A model generated the notes under the pieces. The model was not told the origin of the DNA. It worked only from the letters and a program-made list of their open reading frames with translations, and ran no database searches. From Bacteroidia bacterium (GTDB lineage: Bacteria; Bacteroidota; Bacteroidia; UKL13-3): a stretch of DNA of 5,129 bases. Made by a program: the position numbers and the translations under genes. The DNA lies in the NCBI GenBank assembly GCA_019454865.1, contig JACFNJ010000171.1, forward strand, positions 1 through 5,129, written 5' to 3'. Shown here piece by piece: positions 1 through 5,129 of this stretch (its first letter is position 1; every line of letters starts with the position of its first letter).

Positions 1-901
1 TAGAGTACCAAATTAATAAAAATTGTGCAACCCACATATAGCTCCAAAACATAGATAATGCAAACATCCATTTTCCTAAATCCTGCATGTGTTCATCAGA
101 AACGATACCTTCTAAATATCCATTTTTACGTAAATACCATGTTAATAAATAACATACAGTTACTGCGCTAATCCATCCAGTTGCAAAGTTATAAATAGTA
201 AAGATTGTAGAATACCAATGTGCATCAACACTCATAGCAATATCCCATGCATACATACTAAATGTAAAGCCAAATACAAACATGAAAAGTGCAGATAAGC
301 GATAAGTTTTATCAAAGTAAGTTGTATCCGTTAAACCTGTTGAGTGTTTATCCTCTAAGCGAGAATATTTTCTTACCATACTTGCTGCCCATACCCAAAA
401 ACCTGAGAATAATGCAACACGTAGAGTAAAGAAAGTTTTATTTAAGTACCACGTTTTTTTAGCTAATAAAGGGTCAATATCTGTTACACCATCGTGTGCC
501 CAATGGTAAATACCACCATGAAATACATAAAGACTTAAAAATACAACTAAGAAAACAATAATAGCACCATAAGGCATAAACTCACTAATTGCTTCTAATA
601 CCCTGCGAAATGATACATACCAACCCGCATTACTAAGTTGATTAATTACTAAAAAGATTATTGCTAATGAACCAATAAGGAAAAAGAAATATCCATTAAA
701 TAAAATACTTCCTAATAATCTTTTAATAGGTAAATGATGAAGTTGCTCCTCTGTTAAACCCTCAATAGATGGATGGTATGTAAAATATCCAACTATTGCA
801 AGTAATAGTCCTACACCCATAAGTATATACGAAAAGCGTTTTGCTTTATCGGTAAATACAAATTTTTCTTCTTTTAATTGAATGGCTGTTGCGTGTCCCA
901 T
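1..901 (-). CDS. actF: ActF, second NrfD-like membrane subunit of Alternative Complex III (3' end cut off by window)
   Basis: This is the 5' part of actF, the quinone-binding-type membrane subunit 2 of Alternative Complex III. I translated it by hand. ATG at 899-901 opens a frame of 300 codons with no stop to the left edge. It starts MGHATAIQLKEEK and ends in QFLLIWYS at the edge. Upstream in frame, a stop lies at 923-925 with no other ATG between, so the start is firm. About seven hydrophobic segments are visible, near residues 24-41, 68-88, 108-127, 155-175, 203-224, 231-258 and 276-300. Family-typical signatures are HGGIYHWAHD (His128, His133, His136) and WDIAMSVDAHWYST (Asp220, Asp226, His228). 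The usual family length is a little over 400 residues with ten helices, so roughly the last third is missing. It begins 17 bp after the actE stop and has no Shine-Dalgarno-like site. Family knowledge: with ActC it forms the membrane core, and it carries a proposed proton path. Confidence in the identity is high. Confidence 0.93.
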   Translation of the reverse strand, partial: MGHATAIQLKEEKFVFTDKAKRFSYILMGVGLLLAIVGYFTYHPSIEGLTEEQLHHLPIKRLLGSILFNGYFFFLIGSLAIIFLVINQLSNAGWYVSFRRVLEAISEFMPYGAIIVFLVVFLSLYVFHGGIYHWAHDGVTDIDPLLAKKTWYLNKTFFTLRVALFSGFWVWAASMVRKYSRLEDKHSTGLTDTTYFDKTYRLSALFMFVFGFTFSMYAWDIAMSVDAHWYSTIFTIYNFATGWISAVTVCYLLTWYLRKNGYLEGIVSDEHMQDLGKWMFALSMFWSYMWVAQFLLIWYS

Positions 902-918
902 CTTGTGTAATATTTTAA

Positions 919-1545
919 TTATTTACTTGAATTTGCTGAAGTATTTGATACTCCACTTAACTGATAAATATAGTGTACAACTTGCCAACGCTGAGTTGGT
1001 GTTAATACTGAGCCATAAGAGCCCATTAAGTTTTTTCCGTGTGAAATACTAAAGAAAGCTCTTCCTTCATCAATTGTGGGAAGTCTATCTGCATAATTTG
1101 GTACGCGAGGATATTTTCCGTCTTTTACAATTGTACCTTCGCCTTTACCGTCTTCTGCATGACATGGTGTACAATTAATGTTATATAATCGTTTACCTTC
1201 TTTTAGATTTTCTTCTGTAGCAGGAATAGGATTTTTTAATGCACTTGCAGCTTCGTACGCTTGATAAGTATTAGGTGAACTGTAAGTTGCATAATCCAAT
1301 TGCCCACGAGCAATAGTACCTTTTGCAGGTAGGCGCATATTCATTCCTAGTGGATTGATTTTGTTGCTTCCATTTACTGCATTTGGGTCTTCTGTTGCTA
1401 CTTGTGTCATTGGTTCGTATGCTTCCGATACATACATATTAGGAGCATATTCTGATCCCGGATTATCACCTCCTGCACTGCCACAGCTTATAAAAAACAT
1501 TGTAGCAAACCCGATGGATAAAGTATTTAATATTGTTTTTTTCAT
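919..1545 (-). CDS. actE: ActE, monohaem cytochrome c lipoprotein of Alternative Complex III
   Basis: A 208-residue periplasm-facing cytochrome c subunit. A lipoprotein signal (residues 1-20) ends at Cys21 in the sequence FFISC. A Gly/Ser/Asp/Asn-rich linker follows, then the family signature NMRLPAKGTIARGQL (about 68-82). The single haem-binding motif CTPCH spans residues 125-129 (Cys125 and Cys128 for covalent attachment, His129 as axial ligand). The likely distal ligand is Met174 in KNLMGSYGS, the usual arrangement for class I cytochrome c. The C-terminal helix contains RWQVVHYIYQL, as in this family. Its ATG overlaps the actD stop as ATGA (4 bp), and AAAGGA lies 10 nt upstream, which together fix the start. 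In the complex it is thought to pass electrons from the haem chain towards the terminal oxidase. Length and motifs are normal and nothing looks damaged. A generic cytochrome c is unlikely given the position between actD and actF. Confidence 0.95.
   Translation of the reverse strand: MKKTILNTLSIGFATMFFISCGSAGGDNPGSEYAPNMYVSEAYEPMTQVATEDPNAVNGSNKINPLGMNMRLPAKGTIARGQLDYATYSSPNTYQAYEAASALKNPIPATEENLKEGKRLYNINCTPCHAEDGKGEGTIVKDGKYPRVPNYADRLPTIDEGRAFFSISHGKNLMGSYGSVLTPTQRWQVVHYIYQLSGVSNTSANSSK
1159..1173 (-). other. Haem c attachment motif CTPCH in ActE
   Basis: The five codons encode Cys-Thr-Pro-Cys-His (residues 125-129), the CXXCH site for covalent haem c attachment. It is the only CXXCH among the ActE, ActD, ActC and visible ActF and ActB sequences. 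The pentahaem subunit ActA must therefore be encoded outside this window. Confidence 0.95.
1483..1545 (-). other. Lipoprotein signal peptide of ActE
   Basis: Residues 1-20 of ActE have a two-lysine N-region (MKK), a hydrophobic stretch (about residues 5-19) and a short lipobox F-I-S-Cys21. The -3 residue is Phe rather than the canonical Leu, which is tolerated in Bacteroidota lipoproteins. Cys21 (codon 1483-1485) would be lipidated and would tether the cytochrome to the membrane. The cleavage site is inferred. Confidence 0.82.
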
Positions 1546-2066
1546 GGTTCAACTATCCTTTCTCTTACTTCTAATGCTCCACCATTTTTAAAAATAGCAG
1601 AAAGATCGTTTAAGTCTGTTTTTCCTTCGTGAATATTTACAGCAATTACAAAGCGGTCATCAGTAACTCTAATATCCATTATATCAGGATTTTTCCCCAT
1701 AAACATCCTGTTTACAAGGAAGAAGCAAGCTACCATCCCGAAAGCTGTAAACAATATACCTAATTCGTAAGTAACTGGTATGTATGTTGGAATATGAAGA
1801 TATGGTTTGCCACCAATATTTATTGGCCAATCAAAATATCCGGTGTAAGCAATTAGAGTTATCGCTGTTGAAATACCTATCATTGAAAATATAAATGCAG
1901 CAATTGATAAGCGTGTACGTTTAACTCCTAATACTCTGTCTAAGTTGTGTACTGCAAAAGGAGTATAAACATCATGTACATCGTAGCCTTTTTCTTTTAA
2001 ACTGCGAGTTACATTAAGTGTAGCATCCGGGTTATCGTAAATACCCAGTAACATTTTTTTATCCAT
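1542..2066 (-). CDS. actD: ActD, DUF3341 membrane subunit of Alternative Complex III
   Basis: A 174-residue DUF3341 protein. The N-terminal domain begins MLLGIYDNPDATL and contains the family signature DVYTPFAVHNLD (about 32-43), then LGVKRTRLS leading into the first transmembrane helix (about 54-76). The loop YFDWPINIGGKP (about 77-88), with HIPTYIPVTYEL after it, precedes the second helix (about 98-118). A soluble C-terminal tail contains MDIRVTDDRFVIAV. Both soluble parts look complete and the length is normal. The start at Met1 is favoured over Met5 because AGGAG lies 9 nt before Met1. The gene overlaps the end of actC by 8 bp (ATGGATAA) and its own stop overlaps the actE start by 4 bp. 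In solved ACIII structures ActD is an accessory subunit without cofactors; its exact role (assembly, stability or the proton path) is not settled. I see no cofactor-binding motif here. Confidence 0.95.
   Translation of the reverse strand: MDKKMLLGIYDNPDATLNVTRSLKEKGYDVHDVYTPFAVHNLDRVLGVKRTRLSIAAFIFSMIGISTAITLIAYTGYFDWPINIGGKPYLHIPTYIPVTYELGILFTAFGMVACFFLVNRMFMGKNPDIMDIRVTDDRFVIAVNIHEGKTDLNDLSAIFKNGGALEVRERIVEP
1556..1561 (-). promoter_or_regulatory. Shine-Dalgarno-like site for actE, inside actD
   Basis: Read on the minus strand this is AAAGGA, 10 nt before the actE ATG and inside the last codons of actD. Together with the ATGA stop/start overlap it supports translational coupling. It is worth noting because the non-overlapping starts in this operon lack such a site. 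Confidence 0.5.
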
Positions 2067-3435
2067 GAACTGTTTCTCCTTTCTCAGATGTAGAGTGTGT
2101 AGGTAAAATTGATTTTACTTCAGCCATATTGATTGTTGGTAAAAAGCGTGCAAATAAGAAATATAAAGTAAAGAATAATCCGAATGAACCGATTAATATA
2201 CCTACCTCAACAATAGTAGGAGTGTACATAGTCCAACTTGATGGTAAGAAATCTCGGTGCAATGATGTAACGATAATTACAAATCGTTCGAACCACATAC
2301 CAATATTTACAAAAATTGACATTATGAAAATAAACCATGGTGTTGAGCGTGCCCATTTAGTCCAAAATACTTGTGGGGCAATTAAGTTACAACCCATCAT
2401 TATCCAATAACTCCATCCATAAGGTCCAAATGCTCGATTTAAAAATGCGTATTGCTCATATTGAACACCAGAATATGCTGCAACAAAGAATTCGGTAATA
2501 TAAGCTAAACCTACCATTGTACCTGTTAACATTACTATTCTACACATTGCATCCAGGTGTCCCATTGTAATGTAATTTTCTTGTTTTAAAATAACACGTC
2601 CGGTTACTAATAGGGTAAGAACCATTCCAAATCCTGAGAAAATTGCACCTGCAACGAAGTAAGGTGGGAAGATTGTAGTATGCCAGCCCGGAACGATAGA
2701 TGTTGCAAAGTCCATAGATACAATTGAGTGTACCGAGAATACAAGTGGAGTAGAAATACCGGCTAATATTAATGAAACCATTTCATATCTATGCCAAGTT
2801 CGTGTAGAACCATTCCATCCCATTGAAAAGAAATTGTAAACATGTTTACGCATTCCGGTTGCACGATCTCTTGTCGTAGCTATGTCTGGTATTAATCCGA
2901 TGTACCAAAAAACTAAAGATACAGAGAAGTATGTTGAGATTGCAAATACATCCCAAACTAAAGCCGAGTTAAAGTTTATCCATAATGAGCCAAATGCATT
3001 AGGCAATGGTAATGGCCAGTAAACCATCCATGGACGCCCCATGTGGATTATGATAAACGAAGCAGCACAAATAACGGCAAAAATTGTCATCGCTTCTGCT
3101 GAGCGGTTAATTGACATACGCCATTTTTGGCGGAATAATAACAATACTGCTGATATCAATGTTCCTGCATGACCAATACCAACCCAAAATACGAAATTGG
3201 TAATATCAAATGCCCAACCTACTGTTCTATTTAATCCCCATACTCCTAAGCCTTCCCAAAATGTATAGCAAACATAAAATAACCACACACCCAAAACTAG
3301 TGCAGAAAATAGAAATGCAAGCCACCAAGATTTACTTGCTTTATTTTCCATAGGGTGCAAAATTTCGCGTGTTACATCCGAGTATGTTTTACCTCCTGTA
3401 ACTAATGCTTCTCTTATCGGTGATTCGTATGACAT
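2059..3435 (-). CDS. actC: ActC, NrfD-like quinol-oxidising membrane subunit of Alternative Complex III
   Basis: A 458-residue polytopic protein of the NrfD/PsrC superfamily. It starts MSYESPIREALVTGGKTY, the typical ActC N-terminus. An in-frame stop sits four codons upstream (3445-3447), so the start is firm. About ten transmembrane segments are visible, near residues 39-60, 80-101, 113-131, 158-180, 217-238, 259-280, 298-320, 341-360, 366-390 and 407-431, matching the family's ten. Characteristic stretches are VGIGHAGTLISA (His89), MGRPWMVYWPLP (Arg134), HSIVSMDFATS (His236, Asp242), PGWHTTIFPPYF (His252) and MWFERFVIIVTSLHRDFLP (Glu383, His393). Family knowledge: menaquinol binds in ActC on the side facing ActB, near its Fe-S chain, and conserved polar residues in a helix bundle form a half-channel proposed for protons. 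It follows actB after 39 bp, has no Shine-Dalgarno-like site, and overlaps actD. It is complete, with no lesions. NrfD subunits of other complexes are excluded by the neighbours. Confidence 0.96.
   Translation of the reverse strand: MSYESPIREALVTGGKTYSDVTREILHPMENKASKSWWLAFLFSALVLGVWLFYVCYTFWEGLGVWGLNRTVGWAFDITNFVFWVGIGHAGTLISAVLLLFRQKWRMSINRSAEAMTIFAVICAASFIIIHMGRPWMVYWPLPLPNAFGSLWINFNSALVWDVFAISTYFSVSLVFWYIGLIPDIATTRDRATGMRKHVYNFFSMGWNGSTRTWHRYEMVSLILAGISTPLVFSVHSIVSMDFATSIVPGWHTTIFPPYFVAGAIFSGFGMVLTLLVTGRVILKQENYITMGHLDAMCRIVMLTGTMVGLAYITEFFVAAYSGVQYEQYAFLNRAFGPYGWSYWIMMGCNLIAPQVFWTKWARSTPWFIFIMSIFVNIGMWFERFVIIVTSLHRDFLPSSWTMYTPTIVEVGILIGSFGLFFTLYFLFARFLPTINMAEVKSILPTHSTSEKGETVHG
2076..2080 (-). 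promoter_or_regulatory. Shine-Dalgarno-like site for actD, inside actC
   Basis: On the minus strand this is AGGAG within GAAAGGAGAAAC, 9 nt before the actD ATG and inside the last codons of actC. It decides for Met1 over Met5 as the actD start. It is a strong match for a genome whose other visible starts have none, and the stop/start overlap fits coupling of actC and actD translation. Confidence 0.6.
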
Positions 3436-3474
3436 GTGTACTTTTTATTTATTTCCGATTAATAATTTTAAAAT

Positions 3475-5129
3475 TTAATTGGCATGTTCTGCATGAGCTT
3501 TTTCATGTGAAGAAGCCTTTTTTCCTGTTGCTAAACTCTCTTCTACATTTCTTATTTTAGTCATGTATGTAATGGATGGTTGAACGTTGTATTCTTCTAA
3601 TACTACATAACTTCTTTCGTTTTTATACAACTTAGCAATTTCACTCTTTGAATCGTTTACATCGCCAAAAATAATTGCATCAGCCGGGCACGATTGTTGG
3701 CAAGCTGTTTTTACATCACCATCTTTTACTTTACGATTTTCTAATTTAGCTTGTAATTTACCTGCCTGAATACGTTGAATACAGAAAGAACATTTTTCCA
3801 TAACACCACGTGAACGCACTGTTACATCCGGATTTAAAACCATTCTTCCCAAATCGTTGTTCATGTAATAATCAAATTGGTCGTTTTCTGCGTATTTAAA
3901 CCAATTAAATCTTCTTACTTTATAAGGGCAGTTATTAGCGCAATAGCGTGTACCAACACAACGATTATATGCCATGTGGTTTAATCCTTCAGAACTATGT
4001 ACAGTAGCTAAAACAGGGCAAACTGTTTCGCAAGGTGCATGTCCGCAATGTTGGCAAAGCATAGGCTGAAATGCTACTCTAACATTTTCAAAATCCGTAT
4101 CTGCTGCTGTAATTAAGCCTTCTTCTTTTCCCTTTAACCATTCGCCTGCCATTCTATTTTCACGTGTAGCAGTTTTTCCATCATGATTTTTAAATGAATA
4201 GTATCTATCAATACGTATCCAGTGCATCTCTCTGCTCTTCAAAATTTCCTGACGACCAACTACAGCAACATTATTTTCAGCATTACAACTTACTACACAA
4301 GCACCACATCCGGTACATGCATTTAAATCAATTGCCATTGCCCAACGATGTCCTTTGGTATCATGTTCATCCCATAATGTTATGATATGAGCATGCGTGT
4401 GATTGCCTGCATTTGGGTCTTTTATAAATTCTTTTAAAGATGCTTCGCGAATAATATCACGACCTTCAATGGTATGATGTGTTTGTGTTTGTGCTAGTTC
4501 ATAGCTTCCATTTGCTTTTTCTACAGTAATATCATTTGCTGTATAATCAAAAGTCTTACCATTAAACCCGGCAAATACATAAGCATTTTTACCTACATTT
4601 TTTCCAACTCTTCCTCCTGCGGTTCTTCCATAGCCTAATGCAATGGAAATAGTTTCGCGAGCTTGTCCGGGTTGAACTAAAACAGGAATGTTTTCTATTG
4701 AGCCGGATTTAGATTTAATGTTAACTAAATCGCCATCTTTTATATTTAAGCGATCGGCAGTTACTTTTCCAATTGAAGCATAATTATCCCAACATACTTT
4801 ACTAATAGGATCAGGTAATTCTTGTAACCAAGGGTTATTTGCATATCGACCATCATTAACACCTACTTTTGTGTATAATGAAAGTTCTACCTTGTCTTTA
4901 TTGCTTGTGTATGTTTGGAAAGCTGCATTTACTGCATCTTGTGGCAATACTGAAGTTGTGTAACCAACAGGAGTTTTCATTGACGAAGTAAATCCATTAT
5001 GAATTGCTTTATTCCATGCACTTTCACTTCCTAAAACACCAACCCAATAATTCTTTACATAGTCATAATACTCTGTACTATTACCAGACCAACGTAGTAA
5101 ACTTTCTGTTTCCTGACGTGTATTATATA
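3475..5129 (-). CDS. actB: ActB, molybdopterin-oxidoreductase-like/Fe-S fusion subunit of Alternative Complex III (5' end cut off)
   Basis: This is the C-terminal part of ActB. The frame is open without a stop from the right edge, giving 550 visible residues. An internal Met at 4980 is not the start: 49 in-frame codons precede it and read as plausible ActB (SLLRWSGNSTEYYDYVKNYW). Family members are about 1000 residues, so roughly half is missing. Visible residues 97-180 resemble the molybdopterin dinucleotide-binding domain (NPWLQELPDPISKVCWDNY; LNIKDGDLV). ActB is known to carry no molybdenum cofactor, so this domain is structural. The ferredoxin-like domain (about 260-490) holds 15 cluster cysteines in four motifs. 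It ends in a short His-rich tail (SSHEKAHAEHAN). Family knowledge: this periplasmic subunit carries three [4Fe-4S] and one [3Fe-4S] clusters above ActC and is exported by a Tat-variant signal not visible here. The stop TAA is at 3475-3477, 39 bp before actC. Confidence 0.96.
   Translation of the reverse strand, partial: YNTRQETESLLRWSGNSTEYYDYVKNYWVGVLGSESAWNKAIHNGFTSSMKTPVGYTTSVLPQDAVNAAFQTYTSNKDKVELSLYTKVGVNDGRYANNPWLQELPDPISKVCWDNYASIGKVTADRLNIKDGDLVNIKSKSGSIENIPVLVQPGQARETISIALGYGRTAGGRVGKNVGKNAYVFAGFNGKTFDYTANDITVEKANGSYELAQTQTHHTIEGRDIIREASLKEFIKDPNAGNHTHAHIITLWDEHDTKGHRWAMAIDLNACTGCGACVVSCNAENNVAVVGRQEILKSREMHWIRIDRYYSFKNHDGKTATRENRMAGEWLKGKEEGLITAADTDFENVRVAFQPMLCQHCGHAPCETVCPVLATVHSSEGLNHMAYNRCVGTRYCANNCPYKVRRFNWFKYAENDQFDYYMNNDLGRMVLNPDVTVRSRGVMEKCSFCIQRIQAGKLQAKLENRKVKDGDVKTACQQSCPADAIIFGDVNDSKSEIAKLYKNERSYVVLEEYNVQPSITYMTKIRNVEESLATGKKASSHEKAHAEHAN
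3688..4317 (-). other. Fe-S cluster cysteine motifs I-IV of ActB
   Basis: Four cysteine motifs are visible. Motif I, CTGCGACVVSC, spans 4317-4285. Motif II, CQHCGHAPCETVC, spans 4056-4018. Motif III, CVGTRYCANNC, spans 3960-3928. Motif IV is split into CSFC (3792-3781) and CQQSC (3702-3688). That is 4+4+3+4 = 15 cysteines. Motif III has Thr where four-cysteine relatives such as DmsB-type subunits have a second Cys (C-x2-C-R-Y-C). Fifteen ligands fit three [4Fe-4S] clusters and one [3Fe-4S] cluster, as known for ActB. In these proteins ligands of paired clusters are exchanged between motifs I/IV and II/III, so the motif count alone gives the number but not the exact pairing. Confidence 0.9.
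4591..4839 (-). other. Molybdopterin dinucleotide-binding-like domain remnant in ActB
   Basis: ActB visible residues 97-179 run from NNPWLQELPDP through SKVCWDNYASIG, ADRLNIKDGDLVNI, a short basic turn, and PVLVQPGQARETISIALGYGR. This is the C-terminal beta-barrel domain of the molybdopterin oxidoreductase superfamily, with the typical D-G-D turn. In ACIII the domain is kept without a bound cofactor. The boundaries are approximate, and the catalytic part of the protein is outside the window. Confidence 0.8.

Noticed and set aside
1355..1591. Plus-strand open frame of 78 codons with hydrophobic residues
   Set aside because: It lies antisense across the actE/actD junction, whose proteins match known families. 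Its hydrophobic end is the complement of the actE signal-peptide region and the end of actD. It resembles no known protein and is a shadow frame.
2129..2410. Plus-strand open frame of 93 codons
   Set aside because: It lies wholly antisense inside the conserved C-terminal half of actC and has low-complexity Asn/Ile/Lys-rich composition expected of a shadow frame.
3436..3474. The actB-actC gap considered as an internal promoter
   Set aside because: It is only 39 bp. I see no convincing Bacteroidota -33/-7 pair (TTTG and TAnnTTTG), and the gene order and strand continue unbroken.
3464..3475. Perfect 12-bp palindrome AATTTTAAAATT at the actB stop, considered as a terminator or operator
   Set aside because: It is made only of A and T, has no loop or GC-rich stem, and lies in an AT-rich gap inside a continuous operon. 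It is expected by chance in this composition.
4194..4385. Plus-strand open frame of 63 codons
   Set aside because: It lies antisense to the first Fe-S cysteine motif of actB, has a biased Tyr/His/Gln/Ser-rich sequence and no recognisable domain.
4978..4980. ATG considered as the start of actB
   Set aside because: The frame stays open for 49 more codons to the right edge, and those codons read as ActB-like protein. The family is about twice as long as the visible part, so this is an internal Met.

Overview
This window holds the middle of a Bacteroidota-type Alternative Complex III (ACIII) operon, the quinol:cytochrome c oxidoreductase that replaces the bc1 complex in many Bacteroidota. All genes are on the minus strand. 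In transcription order (high to low coordinate) they are actB (3' part only, running off the right edge), actC, actD, actE and actF (5' part only, running off the left edge). The base composition is AT-rich. The protein family signatures (DUF3341 ActD, lipoprotein monoheme ActE, paired NrfD-like ActC and ActF, MopB/Fe-S fusion ActB) and the mostly non-Shine-Dalgarno gene starts all fit an aerobic or microaerobic member of Bacteroidota. The exact lineage cannot be read from the sequence.

Layout: 5129-3475 is the C-terminal 550 residues of ActB, consisting of the end of a molybdopterin-oxidoreductase-like domain and a ferredoxin-like domain with 15 cluster cysteines. A 39-bp AT-rich gap follows. 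Then come actC (3435-2059, ten-helix NrfD-like membrane subunit), actD (2066-1542, two-helix DUF3341 subunit, overlapping actC by 8 bp) and actE (1545-919, monoheme cytochrome c lipoprotein, overlapping actD by 4 bp). A 17-bp gap precedes actF (901 to the left edge, 300 codons of the second NrfD-like subunit). The window is almost entirely coding. There is no gene-free stretch above 40 bp, and I see no tRNA, rRNA, IS element, CRISPR array, repeat family, promoter or terminator.

How the parts work together (family knowledge): ActC and ActF form the membrane core. Menaquinol is thought to be oxidised in ActC close to the Fe-S subunit ActB. Electrons leave through the c-type haems of ActA (pentahaem, expected just beyond the right edge) and ActE towards a cytochrome oxidase, often of the caa3/cbb3 class and often encoded just downstream (beyond the left edge). 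ActD is an accessory membrane subunit.

I looked for an undescribed system and do not find one; this is a recognisable respiratory operon. The points most worth a second look are the 15-cysteine pattern in ActB, in which one motif has Thr in place of a Cys, and the contrast between the overlapping gene starts (with Shine-Dalgarno-like sites) and the spaced starts (without).
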